The translations under genes and the position numbers were made by a program. 64,000 bases of DNA, taken from contig NZ_QOIL01000013.1 of the NCBI RefSeq assembly GCF_003323745.1, positions 42,784-106,783 of the forward strand, in the 5' to 3' direction. Under the pieces are notes generated by a model. It was not told where the DNA came from and made no database searches. It worked only from the letters and a program-made list of their open reading frames with translations. The DNA comes from Sphaerisporangium album. GTDB lineage: Bacteria > Actinomycetota > Actinomycetes > Streptosporangiales > Streptosporangiaceae. Positions 54,496-62,696 of the stretch are shown here, one piece after another; position 1 is the stretch's first letter, and each line of letters begins with the position of its first letter.

Positions 54496-54852
54496 ATGGC
54501 ATCGGACTCCCTGAGCGCCACCTTCGCCGCGCTCGCCGACCCCACACGACGCGCGATCCTCGCCCGCCTCGCCGAAGGGCCCGCGACGGTGAAGGACCTC
54601 TCGGCGCCGTTCGCGATGAGCGGCCCCGCGGTGTCCAAACATCTGCGGGTGCTCGAACGCGCCGGGCTCATCGCCCGCGGCCGCGAGGCGCAGTGGCGTC
54701 CCTGCCGGCTGGAGGCGACCCCGCTGAAGGCGGTCGCCGAGTGGGCGGAGGGCTACCGGCGCTTCTGGGACGACAGCTACGAGCGCCTGGACGAGTACCT
54801 GCGGCACCTGAAACAGCGCGAGAAGGACGAACAGCGGGGAGAGGGACGATGA
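54496..54852 (+). CDS. ArsR/SmtB-family winged-helix regulator
   Basis: This 118-residue regulator has the winged helix FAALADPTRRAILARLAEGPA...SGPAVSKHLRVLERAGLI, with the recognition helix near residue 45. It lacks the ELCVCDL-type cysteine metal box, so it is not a metal sensor; it belongs to the subgroup always paired with SRPBCC (AHSA1) proteins. The stop overlaps the next start (ATGA). It likely represses its own operon through the GGTTAATTAACC palindrome. Confidence 0.92.
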   Translation: MASDSLSATFAALADPTRRAILARLAEGPATVKDLSAPFAMSGPAVSKHLRVLERAGLIARGREAQWRPCRLEATPLKAVAEWAEGYRRFWDDSYERLDEYLRHLKQREKDEQRGEGR

Positions 54853-55334
54853 GCGGCCCGGACAGGCTCGGCGGCGGCACGACGTTCACCACGCCGTCGG
54901 ACCGCGAGATCGTCGTCACCCGCGTCCTGGACGCGCCGCGCCGTCTCGTCTTCGACGCCTGGACGAGCCCCGAGCACCTCCCGCACTGGATGGGCCGCAG
55001 GGACTGGACCATGCGCGTGTGCGAGATCGACCTGCGCCCGGGCGGCGGTTACCGGTTCGTCTGGAGCGGCCCGGGCGGCGGCGAGCTGACCATCAGCGGC
55101 ATGTACCGGGTGATCGCGCCGCCGGAGCGCCTCGTCACCACCGAGACGTGGGAGGGCCGGCCGGACGTGCTCAACACGCTCGTCCTGACCGAGCACGACG
55201 GCGTCACGACCATGACCTGCACGATGCTGTACCCCAGCCGCGAGATCCGCGACGCGATGCTCGGAACCGACATGCGCGCGGGCATGTCCGAGGGCTTCGA
55301 CCGCCTCGAAGATCGCCTGCGCGCGCGGGCCTGA
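54849..55334 (+). CDS. SRPBCC/AHSA1-family protein
   Basis: This 161-residue protein has the START-like helix-grip fold with a hydrophobic ligand cavity. Typical segments are IVVTRVLDAPRRLVFDAWTSPEHLPHWMG near the N-terminus, DLRPGGGYRFVW and GMSEGFDRLEDRL at the C-terminus. ATG 54849 overlaps the ArsR stop. These ArsR-SRPBCC pairs are widespread; ligands are mostly unknown. Confidence 0.92.
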   Translation: MSGPDRLGGGTTFTTPSDREIVVTRVLDAPRRLVFDAWTSPEHLPHWMGRRDWTMRVCEIDLRPGGGYRFVWSGPGGGELTISGMYRVIAPPERLVTTETWEGRPDVLNTLVLTEHDGVTTMTCTMLYPSREIRDAMLGTDMRAGMSEGFDRLEDRLRARA

Positions 55335-55391
55335 CCCGTCATCCCCACCCATCCCGGCTGATAGCGCCGCTTCACGAACGGACGACCCACC

Positions 55392-55778
55392 ATGGAATGG
55401 AAACTGGAAGCCGTCCCGATCCCCGTCGGCGACGTGGATCGGGCGAAGCACTTCTACAGCGAGCGGGCCGGTTTCACCCTCGACCACGACCACGACCTCG
55501 GCCCGGGCATGCGCGTGGTGCAGCTCACGCCGCCCGGCTCGGCCTGCTCGATCGTCTTCGGCGCCGGGATCCTGGCCACCGAACCCGGCTCGGTGCAGGG
55601 CCTCACACTGGTCGTGCCCGACGTCCACGCCGCCCGCGCCGAGCTGGCCGGGCGCGGCGTGAAGATCAGCGAGGTCGAAGATCTGACCGCGCCCGGCAGG
55701 CCGACGGTCTCACACGCCTACTTCGCCGACCCCGACGGCAATGGCTGGGTGCTCCAGCAGCGCATCCACTTCCCCTAG
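55392..55778 (+). CDS. VOC-superfamily (glyoxalase/bleomycin resistance-like) protein
   Basis: This 128-residue protein has the paired beta-alpha-beta-beta-beta fold of the vicinal oxygen chelate family: VPIPVGDVDRAKHFYSERAGF near the start and HAYFADPDGNGWVLQQR at the end, with the Glu of the metal site replaced by Gln in WVLQQ. It may be a resistance or isomerase-type protein; substrate unknown. It is the third gene of the ArsR operon. Confidence 0.88.
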   Translation: MEWKLEAVPIPVGDVDRAKHFYSERAGFTLDHDHDLGPGMRVVQLTPPGSACSIVFGAGILATEPGSVQGLTLVVPDVHAARAELAGRGVKISEVEDLTAPGRPTVSHAYFADPDGNGWVLQQRIHFP

Positions 55779-55808
55779 GCCCCGCCCACCCCTTCTGAGG
55801 AGCGCAGG

Positions 55809-56390
55809 ATGTCCGTTTCCGACCACCAGATCGCCCTGCTGGCCCGCGCGCTCGACCAGGCCGGCGACCTCGTCGCCCGGATCCGGCCCGAGCAGGCGTC
55901 CCTGCCCACCCCGTGCCGCTCCTGGGACGTGCGCGCGCTGGTCAACCACCTGGTGGACGAGGTGCGCCAGTTCGCCGCGGTGACCGCCGGAGGGGAGCGC
56001 GACCACCTGGGAGTGGACGTCATCGGTGACGACTGGGAGGGCGCCTACCGCAGGGCGGCGGCCGAGCTGCTCGCCGCCTGGCACCTGCCGGGCGCCCGGG
56101 ACCGCCCGCACCGCCTGCCCTTCGGCGAGATCGCGGCCGAGTGGGCGGTCGGGCAGCACACCACCGAGCTGGTGATCCACGCCTGGGACATCGCGAAGGC
56201 GACCGGCCGGTCGACCGACCTCGACCCCGACCTCGGCCAGGCCGCCCTGGACTGGGGCCGGGCGCACATCAGGCCGGAGTATCGGGGTGACGAACCGAGC
56301 GGCGGCCACATCGCCCCCGAGGTGGAGGTGCCCGGCGACGCGCCGCTGTACGACCGCGTCGCCGCGTTCGGCGGCCGCGACCCCCGCTGA
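55809..56390 (+). CDS. TIGR03086 family protein (mycothiol-dependent DinB-like/maleylpyruvate isomerase fold)
   Basis: This 193-residue protein is a four-helix DinB-type, metal-binding, mycothiol-associated family member. The N-terminal pattern PEQASLPTPCRSWDVRALVNHLVDE and the later GQHTTELVIHAWDIAKATGR supply the usual His ligands. ATG 55809 follows GAGGAG. Family members are thought to be mycothiol-dependent transferases; the reaction is unknown. It is the last gene of the ArsR/SRPBCC/VOC operon. Confidence 0.85.
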   Translation: MSVSDHQIALLARALDQAGDLVARIRPEQASLPTPCRSWDVRALVNHLVDEVRQFAAVTAGGERDHLGVDVIGDDWEGAYRRAAAELLAAWHLPGARDRPHRLPFGEIAAEWAVGQHTTELVIHAWDIAKATGRSTDLDPDLGQAALDWGRAHIRPEYRGDEPSGGHIAPEVEVPGDAPLYDRVAAFGGRDPR

Positions 56391-56736
56391 CCTCGGGGCC
56401 GGTCACGCCCCGAGGTCTCCGCTGGTCAAGGACATTGCCAGGGGGCGGAAGGCATGTGCAGGACCGGTGGGGCGGTGTGTTCATGGGGATCGCCCACCGG
56501 TCGATCCGGACGCGTTTCACGTTCGTCTCGGGGATGGCGGCGCTGCGGCCGTCGCCGGCCCCGGAGATGCGGGCGGGGACCCGGCTCGGGTAATGTGCGT
56601 CTCCAGTGAAGGACCTACCGGGGAGGTGAGACCCATTACCGCCAGATCAGGCTGGGTGCTCTCGCCTCACGGCCGTGCGGTCCACCGGCAGTAAGCCGGC
56701 CCGACGGAGCGCCCATCGGCACTCCGAAGGACTTTC
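56391..56736 (+). other. Long leader region of the PrmC-like gene with nested inverted repeats
   Basis: This 346-bp region has no supported gene. At 56590-56699 there are several RNA-type pairings: GAGGTGAGA (56623-56631) with TCTCGCCTC (56660-56668), inside it CCAG/CTGG, the competing pair GTAATG (56590-56595) with CATTAC (56634-56639), and the hairpin CCGGC-agtaa-GCCGG (56685-56699) before the start codon. The two large pairings exclude each other, as in attenuators or riboswitches. I do not recognise a known class. Confidence 0.4.
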
Positions 56737-57675
56737 ATGTCGGTTTCCCCCGCTTCTCTTCCTGAGCTCCCTGAACTCCCCGAACTTCCCGCGCCTTCCG
56801 AAGCCGTGATCGTCACCAGGCTCCGGGCCGCCGGTTGCGTCTTCGCCGAGGACGAGGCGCGGCTGCTCGTCTCGTCGGCGCGCACGCCCGCCGACCTGTC
56901 CGCCATGGTCGAGCGCCGCGTGGCCGGGCTTCCCCTGGAGCACGTCCTCGGGTGGGCCGAGTTCTGCGGCCTGCGCGTGACCGTCGCCCCCGGCGTCTTC
57001 GTCCCCCGCCGCCGCAGCGAGTTCCTCGTCACCCAGGCCGTCGAGCACACCCGGCGGGCCGCGCTCCGCTCCGGCGCTCCCTCTCCCGATCCGTCCGCCG
57101 GACGTCTGATCCCCCTGCGGCGGCCCGTGGTGGTCGACCTGTGCTGCGGCACGGGGGCCCTCGGAGCCGCGCTGGCCCAGGCGCTCGGGCCGGTGGAGCT
57201 GCACGCGGCGGACATCGACCCCGCCGCCGTGGAGTGCGCCCGTGACAACCTGGCCGCGCTGGGCGGCCACGTGTACGCCGGCGACCTGTACGAGCCGCTG
57301 CCGGCCATGCTGCGGGGGCGCGTCGACATCCTGGTGGCCAACGCCCCCTACGTCCCCACCGGCGCGGTCGGCCTGCTCCCGTCCGAGGCCCGCGACCACG
57401 AGCCGCTGGTCGCGCTGGACGGCGGCCGGGACGGGCTGGACGTCCTGCGGCGCGTGATCGCCGAGGCTCCGCGCTGGCTGGCTCCGGGCGGCATCCTCCT
57501 CGTGGAGACCAGCGAGCGCCAGGCGCCGTCGCTCGTCGAGATCGTCCACGGCGCCGGGGCCACCGGGGGCTCCGGCGGCGCGGCCCGTGACGGGGTGGTC
57601 GCCCGCGTCGTGGAGGACGACGAGATGGACGCCACCGCCGTCGTCTTCGTCAGGCCCGAGGGGAGATCAGTTTGA
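56737..57675 (+). CDS. Putative protein N5-glutamine methyltransferase (PrmC/HemK-like)
   Basis: This 312-residue protein is related to enzymes that methylate the GGQ glutamine of release factors. An N-terminal helical part with a repeated LPELPELPEL run leads to VPRRRSEFLV, motif I VVDLCCGTGALGAAL and DIDPAAVECARDNLAAL. The catalytic motif is NAPYVPT instead of the canonical NPPY; Asn and the Pro-Tyr pair are kept. The NAPY form is typical of an actinobacterial side group of unknown substrate, separate from the real prmC near prfA. Its end overlaps the convergent MarR gene by 26 bp. Confidence 0.85.
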   Translation: MSVSPASLPELPELPELPAPSEAVIVTRLRAAGCVFAEDEARLLVSSARTPADLSAMVERRVAGLPLEHVLGWAEFCGLRVTVAPGVFVPRRRSEFLVTQAVEHTRRAALRSGAPSPDPSAGRLIPLRRPVVVDLCCGTGALGAALAQALGPVELHAADIDPAAVECARDNLAALGGHVYAGDLYEPLPAMLRGRVDILVANAPYVPTGAVGLLPSEARDHEPLVALDGGRDGLDVLRRVIAEAPRWLAPGGILLVETSERQAPSLVEIVHGAGATGGSGGAARDGVVARVVEDDEMDATAVVFVRPEGRSV

Positions 57676-58561
57676 GCAGCAGGGCGCGCAGTTCCCGCTC
57701 GGGGCCGCCGCCCAGGATGGTCAGCACCTCGGCGGCGATGGACTCCATGGCGGCGCGGACGGACGTGAGCCGTTCGCGGCCGAGGGCGGTGAGCTCCAGG
57801 GCGTAGCGGCGGCGGTCGTGCGGGTCCTGGCCGCGGGCCACGAGACCCGCCTGGACCAGCTCGTCCACCACCTGCGCCGCGGACGGCTCGGTGATCGCCA
57901 GGTAGCGGGCCAGCTCCTGCTGCGGGCACGGGGCGAGCAACTCGAGCGCGGACAACGGCCCGAAGTGCCGGGTGCGCAGGCCGGCGGGCCCGAGCAGCGC
58001 GTCGCCGTGCCGCCGCAGCCGGTGGTGCGCCTGGGTGACGAGGTACTCGGTGCTCTGGACGGCCGGCTGCTCGGGTTCGGGCAGCATCTTGCCCAGCAGT
58101 TCGTCCAGCCGCCGGCGCTCGTCCGGGGTCAGCGCGGCGGTGACCCGCGCGTCGCGGTCGGAGACCGCCTGACGCATGGCGTCCCGCGCCTCGCGGCCGG
58201 CGGCCGTCAGCGTCAGCACGTAGGAGCGGCGGTTGGCGGGGTTGCGCGTCCTCGTGACGTGCCCCGCCTCCTCCAGCCGGTCGATGAGCCGGACCATGAT
58301 CGTCCGGTTGATGCCGAGCCTCTCGGCGAGGTCCTGCTGGGAGCAGCCGTCCTGCTCGGCGAGCGTGTCCAGCACGACGAAGTCGCGCGACTGCGGGCCC
58401 TCGCGCATGGCCTCGGCGGTGAAGAGGACGAACGTCCTGCGCAGCAGGTTGCCGATGGACCGGTTCAGCACAGAGGCCAGGGACGTGTCCGGCGCCTGCG
58501 CGCCCGGGTCCGTCGCCGGGCCGTCGATCACCGGCTCCTCGTCGTCCCGCCGTCGCCGCAC
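57650..58561 (-). CDS. Regulator with two MarR domains in one chain
   Basis: This 303-residue regulator starts at GTG 58561 behind AGGAGG. Two complete MarR winged-helix domains follow each other: domain 1 (about 30-160; GCSQQDLAERLGINRTIMVRLIDRLEEAGHV, RTRNPANRRSYVLTLT) and domain 2 (about 165-300; CPQQELARYLAITEPSAAQVVDELVQAGLV, GQDPHDRRRYALELT). MarR proteins normally dimerize from single domains, so this is an internal pseudo-dimer whose halves have diverged. It is divergent from the hemerythrin gene and probably controls it. Ligand unknown. Confidence 0.9.
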   Translation of the reverse strand: MRRRRDDEEPVIDGPATDPGAQAPDTSLASVLNRSIGNLLRRTFVLFTAEAMREGPQSRDFVVLDTLAEQDGCSQQDLAERLGINRTIMVRLIDRLEEAGHVTRTRNPANRRSYVLTLTAAGREARDAMRQAVSDRDARVTAALTPDERRRLDELLGKMLPEPEQPAVQSTEYLVTQAHHRLRRHGDALLGPAGLRTRHFGPLSALELLAPCPQQELARYLAITEPSAAQVVDELVQAGLVARGQDPHDRRRYALELTALGRERLTSVRAAMESIAAEVLTILGGGPERELRALLLKLISPRA

Positions 58562-58642
58562 CGGCCCACCTCCTGGCCACCACCCTAGTCCAAGGTGTGA
58601 TGGTTGGTTGCGTGACGGTTAGGTGAGTAATTAGTTGGCATG

Positions 58643-58672
58643 TTGACAGTTAACCTCGTGCACGATTAGCGT
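58643..58672 (+). promoter_or_regulatory. Sigma70-type promoter of the hemerythrin gene
   Basis: TTGACA (58643-58648), an 18-bp spacer and TAGCGT (58667-58672) stand in the divergent region, 35 bp before the hemerythrin start. GTTAAC overlaps the -35 end, and repeated AGTTGG/GTTGAC/GGTTAG elements on the left (58615-58652) are candidate half sites for the tandem MarR protein. Confidence 0.7.
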
Positions 58673-58707
58673 CGGTGCTCCCACAAGGTCCAAAACCAGG
58701 GAGAACC

Positions 58708-59394
58708 ATGACAAGCAACACGTCCCGCCTGGACATGTCGATGATGCTCGCGGTGCACGACGCCCTCCGGCGCGACGCCGAGCGCATCGCACGGATCACG
58801 GCGCGCGCGGACGACGACCCCCGGCGCGTGCTGAGCACCGCCGCCGGCTGGGAGATGTTCAAGGGCTACCTCCGGGTGCACCACACCACCGAGGACGACA
58901 CGGTGTGGCCCGTGATGCGGCGGGTGCTGGCCGGCCGCGCGGACGACCTCGCGCTGCTCGACGCCATGGAGGCCGAACACGGCGCCGTCGACCCGCTGCT
59001 GGACGCCATCGACGCGGCCCTGGCCGACCGCGACTCCGGGCACGAGCGGCTCGGCGGGCTGGCCGACGGCCTGGTCATGGTGCTCACGACGCACCTGCGG
59101 CACGAGGAGGCCGAGGCGCTGCCCCTGGTCGACGCCACCATGACCGAGGAGCAGTGGCGCCGCTTCGGCGAGGAGCACCGCGCCCGCATCGGCTCCGGCG
59201 CCCCTCGCTACCTGCCGTGGGTGCTGGACGGCATGGACGCCGCCGCTACCGCGGCGATCCTCGCCCGCATGCCGGAAGGGCTGCGCGCCGCCTACGAGGA
59301 CGAGTGGCGGCCCGCCTACGCCGGGCTCGACCTCTGGGGCGCCCCCGGCCGGCCGGTGACCCGCGAAAGCCCCGGCGAGGCGGCGGCCTCGTGA
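58708..59394 (+). CDS. Hemerythrin-domain protein
   Basis: This 228-residue protein has a four-helix bundle with a likely di-iron site: His in MLAVHDALRRD, His-His in LRVHHTTEDDTVWPVM, His in EAEHGAVDPLLDA and His-Glu in LRHEEAEALPLV. ATG 58708 follows AGGGAG. A second, helix-rich C-terminal half (about 150-228) has no ligands. Hemerythrin domains bind oxygen, nitric oxide or iron. Control by the divergent MarR-type regulator is likely, as such regulators often sense oxidants. Confidence 0.9.
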   Translation: MTSNTSRLDMSMMLAVHDALRRDAERIARITARADDDPRRVLSTAAGWEMFKGYLRVHHTTEDDTVWPVMRRVLAGRADDLALLDAMEAEHGAVDPLLDAIDAALADRDSGHERLGGLADGLVMVLTTHLRHEEAEALPLVDATMTEEQWRRFGEEHRARIGSGAPRYLPWVLDGMDAAATAAILARMPEGLRAAYEDEWRPAYAGLDLWGAPGRPVTRESPGEAAAS

Positions 59395-59494
59395 GAGCCG
59401 AGATCGATTCGCGCGACACCGGCGTCGCGGCCGGGCCCCTCGACACCGGTCGGCAGGACGGCGGGGCGCTGCCCGGGGCGAGGCCCGGACGCCG

Positions 59495-59540
59495 GGAGGT
59501 CAGGCCCTGAAACCGCCCGTCACGGAGGTCAGGCCCTGAA
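59495..59540. repeat. 17-bp direct repeat at the glucosidase 3' end
   Basis: GGAGGTCAGGCCCTGAA occurs at 59495-59511 and 59524-59540 (29-bp spacing). The right copy contains the stop codon of the GH13 gene, the left copy a duplicate of the same end in another frame. It is a small tandem duplication. Confidence 0.85.
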
Positions 59541-61085
59541 CCAGGCGGTCGCGGACGGGGCCACCGTCCCGGGGGCGGCGTCGGCCGAGGCCAGGACCGG
59601 CTCGCCCCACGGCACGGCGTACGGCTCGTCGCCGAAGACCGTGACGCTGACCAGATCGCCCCGCCGGAACGCCACCACGTCCTGGCGGCCGGCCGGAACC
59701 CACTCCAGCGGCCCGCCGATGCCCCGGCGCACCTCCAGGGCCCGGCGGTGGAGCTCCCAGGTGGAGCCGGGCAGGCCGATCTGCGGCTCGATCGCGAACT
59801 CGGCGAACCAGTCCGGCTGCGGCAGCCACGTCCGCTCCGAGGAGGAGAAGCCGAAGGACGGGCCCGCCGGGGTCCAGGGCAGCGGGACGCGGCAGCCGTC
59901 GCGCCCGTAGTCGGCGGTGCCCGAGCGCAGCCAGGTCGGGTCCTGGCGGGCCTCGTCGGGCAGGTCCAGCACCTCGGGAAGGCCCGCCTCCTCGCCCTGG
60001 TAGAGGTAGACCGATCCGGGCAGGGCGAGCAGCAGCATCATCGCGGCCCGCGCGCGCCGCACCCCGAGGGCGACGTCGACCGTGCCCCGGGGCCGGGTGG
60101 GCGGGCCGTCGGTGTAGGAGACCAGGCCGTAGCGGCTGACGGTGCGGTGGACGTCGTGGTTGGCGAGCGTCCAGGTGAGGGTGGCGCCGGTGGCGGCGAT
60201 CTGCTCCAGGCCGCCGCTGATCGAGGTGCGGAACCGGGCGGCGTCCCAGGGGCACAGCAGCAGGTCGAAGTAGAACGCCTGCGGCAGCTCGTCGGGCCGC
60301 AGGTAGAGCGCGAGATCGTCGATCGTGGGCACCCAGACCTCGCCGACCAGGGTGAGGTCGCGCCCGTACCCGTCGGCGATCTTGCGCCAGCGGCGCAGCA
60401 CGTCGTGCACCTCGGGCTGGTTCTGGGCGAGGATGTTGTACTCGGCGTGGTTCGGCCAGTCCGGCAGGTCGGCGTGCTTGAACATCATGTGCGCCACGTC
60501 GATGCGGATGCCGTCCACCCCGCGGTCGAACCAGAACCGCAGCACCTCCTCGAAGTAGGCGGCCACCTCGGGGTTGCGCCAGTTGAAGTCGGGCTGCCCG
60601 GCGTCGAAGCTGTGCAGGTACCACTCGTCCCCGGCCTTGGACCAGGCCGGGCCGCCGAAGGCCGACCGCCAGTTGTTCGGCGGCAGGTCGCCGAGGCCGG
60701 GACGGAAGATGAACCGCTCGCGCGCCGCGGGGTCGCCCGCCAGTGCCGCCTGGAACCAGGGGTGCTCCGCCGAGCAGTGGTTGGGCACCAGGTCCATCAG
60801 GACCTTGAGCCCGCGGGCGTGCGCGTCGGCGAGCAGGCGGTCGAAGGCGGGCAGGCCGCCGTAGCGGGCGTCGATGTCGGTGTAGTCGGAGACGTCGTAC
60901 CCGTGGTCGGCGCCCGGCGAGGGGTAGATCGGGTTGAGCCAGAACCCGTCCACGCCGAGCGCGCGCAGGTAGTCCAGGCGCAGGCGCAGCCCCTCCAGGT
61001 CGCCGACGCCGTCACCGTCGGTGTCGGCGAAGGAGCGCAGGTACACCTGGTAGACGACGGCGTCCTGCCACCACGATCCGTTCAC
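59529..61085 (-). CDS. Alpha-glucosidase/trehalose-type hydrolase, glycoside hydrolase family 13
   Basis: This is a cytoplasmic GH13 enzyme of 518 residues. GTG 61085 follows GAGGAGG and starts directly at the family N-terminus (WWQDAVVYQVYLRSFADTDG); no signal peptide. The catalytic barrel has HGYDVSDY, DLVPNHCSAEHPWF, nucleophile Asp196 in GIRIDVAHM, acid/base Glu249 in LVGEVW and Asp311 in LANHD. The QPDFNW motif is typical of oligo-1,6-glucosidases and alpha-glucosidases. It likely hydrolyses maltose- or isomaltose-type sugars. No transporter or LacI regulator is adjacent. Confidence 0.92.
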   Translation of the reverse strand: MNGSWWQDAVVYQVYLRSFADTDGDGVGDLEGLRLRLDYLRALGVDGFWLNPIYPSPGADHGYDVSDYTDIDARYGGLPAFDRLLADAHARGLKVLMDLVPNHCSAEHPWFQAALAGDPAARERFIFRPGLGDLPPNNWRSAFGGPAWSKAGDEWYLHSFDAGQPDFNWRNPEVAAYFEEVLRFWFDRGVDGIRIDVAHMMFKHADLPDWPNHAEYNILAQNQPEVHDVLRRWRKIADGYGRDLTLVGEVWVPTIDDLALYLRPDELPQAFYFDLLLCPWDAARFRTSISGGLEQIAATGATLTWTLANHDVHRTVSRYGLVSYTDGPPTRPRGTVDVALGVRRARAAMMLLLALPGSVYLYQGEEAGLPEVLDLPDEARQDPTWLRSGTADYGRDGCRVPLPWTPAGPSFGFSSSERTWLPQPDWFAEFAIEPQIGLPGSTWELHRRALEVRRGIGGPLEWVPAGRQDVVAFRRGDLVSVTVFGDEPYAVPWGEPVLASADAAPGTVAPSATAWFRA

Positions 61086-61330
61086 TCGGCCTCCTCGGGA
61101 AGATTGACGACGTGTCCGCCGGCGTCGACGCCGGCGGACGCACGATGCCTGGGGGTCCTGCCACGGTAGGTCCTTGCCCACCGGCCGCCTCCCTGCACAC
61201 CCCCGAGTGCGCGGGATGGGACACCACAGACTTGCCGGGGCCGCCGAGACCGGCGTGCGGCGGAGGAATACCGTGACCGTGGCGCGGATAATCTCTGCCG
61301 TTCCCGCCGGAATAACAGAAAGAGGTTCGG

Positions 61331-62020
61331 ATGCACCCGCTGGACAACCCCGCGTGGGCCTCCCTCACGGGGCCGCACGCCCACTTCGCCGAACGGCGCG
61401 GCAACGCGCTGCGCTATCCGGTCGAGGTCTCCCCGTTCGTGGCGCTCCCGGCGGACCCGGAGCCCGCGGACTGGGAGGACATGGCCGCGCTGGCCGGCCC
61501 CGGGGGACTTGTCCCGTTCGCCGCCTTCGCGGCCACGCCCCCGGAGGGATGGGAGGTCGTGGACAGCGTCGAGGGCGTCCAGTTGTCCGGCGAGGATGTG
61601 ATGGGCGCGCCCGACCCGGAGGCGGTCATACTCGGCCCCGGCGACGTGCCCGACATGCTGGACCTCGTCGAGCGCGCCAGGCCGGGGCCGTTCGCGATCC
61701 GCACGTTCGAGATGGGCACCTACCTGGGCATCCGCCGGGACGGCGTGCTCGTGGCGATGGCGGGCGAGCGCCTGCACCCGCCGGGGTGGACGGAGGTCAG
61801 CGCGGTGTGCACCGACGAGGCGTTCCGCGGCCAGGGGCTGGGATCCCGCCTGGTGCTGGCCGTCGCCGCCGGGATCCGAGACCGCGGGGAGATCCCGTTC
61901 CTGCACGCCGCGGCCTTCAACACCACCGCGATCCGCCTGTACCAGGCCCTCGGCTTCCGGCTCCGCCGCCAGGCGATGTTCCCCGCCGTGCGCGTGCCCG
62001 CCGACGTCCCGGTCGCGTAG
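61331..62020 (+). CDS. GNAT-family N-acetyltransferase (FR47-like)
   Basis: This 229-residue acetyltransferase starts at ATG 61331 behind AAAGAGG. The N-terminal half (1-110) is a divergent lobe; the C-terminal half has the acetyl-CoA site: AVCTDEAFRGQGLGSRLVLA (R/Q-x2-G-x-G/A pattern) and NTTAIRLYQALGFRLRR. The FR47-like group includes enzymes with mostly unknown substrates. It stands alone, divergent from the GH13 gene. Confidence 0.88.
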   Translation: MHPLDNPAWASLTGPHAHFAERRGNALRYPVEVSPFVALPADPEPADWEDMAALAGPGGLVPFAAFAATPPEGWEVVDSVEGVQLSGEDVMGAPDPEAVILGPGDVPDMLDLVERARPGPFAIRTFEMGTYLGIRRDGVLVAMAGERLHPPGWTEVSAVCTDEAFRGQGLGSRLVLAVAAGIRDRGEIPFLHAAAFNTTAIRLYQALGFRLRRQAMFPAVRVPADVPVA

Positions 62021-62156
62021 GCCGGGCGTCAGGCGACGGGCGCGGAGAGGGCCCTGTGGTGGACGCGGAAGCCGCACGAGGTCACGAGCAGGCGCTCGCG
62101 GGACGTTTCCCGCCCGTCTAACCGCACTCGCGCGCGCCGGCCCGCGGGCGCCCAGG

Positions 62157-62663
62157 CTAGCGCTCCGCGCTGGGCTCCCGCACGGGCAGCGGGCGCTCGA
62201 ACCGGTCCTCCAGGATGTCCGGGTCGGACGGGAGCGGCTGCCGGTCGCCCGTGGGCGAGAAGCCGTGCCGTTCGTACAGGGCGCGGGCGCGGTGGTTGAG
62301 GACGGTGACCCACAGCTCCACGCGCCGGGCGTCGCGCTCGCGCGCCCAGTCCACCACCGTCTCCACGAGCCGGCCGGCGACGCCCGTGCCGCGCGCGGAG
62401 GGGTCGACCCACATGCCGACCAGGTGGACGGTGGCGGGATCCTCCTCCACGAACCCCGTGGCGGTTCCGAGCGGCCTGCCGTCCTCCTCGGCGAGGAAGG
62501 TCGCCGACTCCTCGCGGGTCACCCGCGACACCCACACGTCGGCGCCGAACTGCTGTTCCCGTTCCAGCGTCGAGGCGAAGGCTGAGGGGGACTCGGCGAG
62601 CGCCCTCAGCCTCACCTCGCGCAAGCGGTCCTCGTCGCCCTTGCGCAGCCGCCTGATCTCCAT
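62157..62663 (-). CDS. GNAT-family N-acetyltransferase
   Basis: This single-domain acetyltransferase has 168 residues. The acetyl-CoA-binding motif is GMWVDPSARGTGVAGRLVETV near residue 85, and LNHRARALYERHGFSPTG closes the fold. It begins IRRLRKGDEDRLREVRLRAL, typical of this group. ATG 62663 has no ribosome site but a TAnnnT -10 eight bases upstream, so translation may be leaderless. Substrate unknown. Confidence 0.9.
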   Translation of the reverse strand: MEIRRLRKGDEDRLREVRLRALAESPSAFASTLEREQQFGADVWVSRVTREESATFLAEEDGRPLGTATGFVEEDPATVHLVGMWVDPSARGTGVAGRLVETVVDWARERDARRVELWVTVLNHRARALYERHGFSPTGDRQPLPSDPDILEDRFERPLPVREPSAER

Positions 62664-62671
62664 GGACCGGG

Positions 62672-62677
62672 ACCCTA
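62672..62677 (-). promoter_or_regulatory. -10 element of a possible leaderless promoter (GNAT)
   Basis: TAGGGT on the minus strand ends eight bases before ATG 62663, without a Shine-Dalgarno. Confidence 0.4.
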
Positions 62678-62696
62678 GACGACCCGGCCCGCGCTC

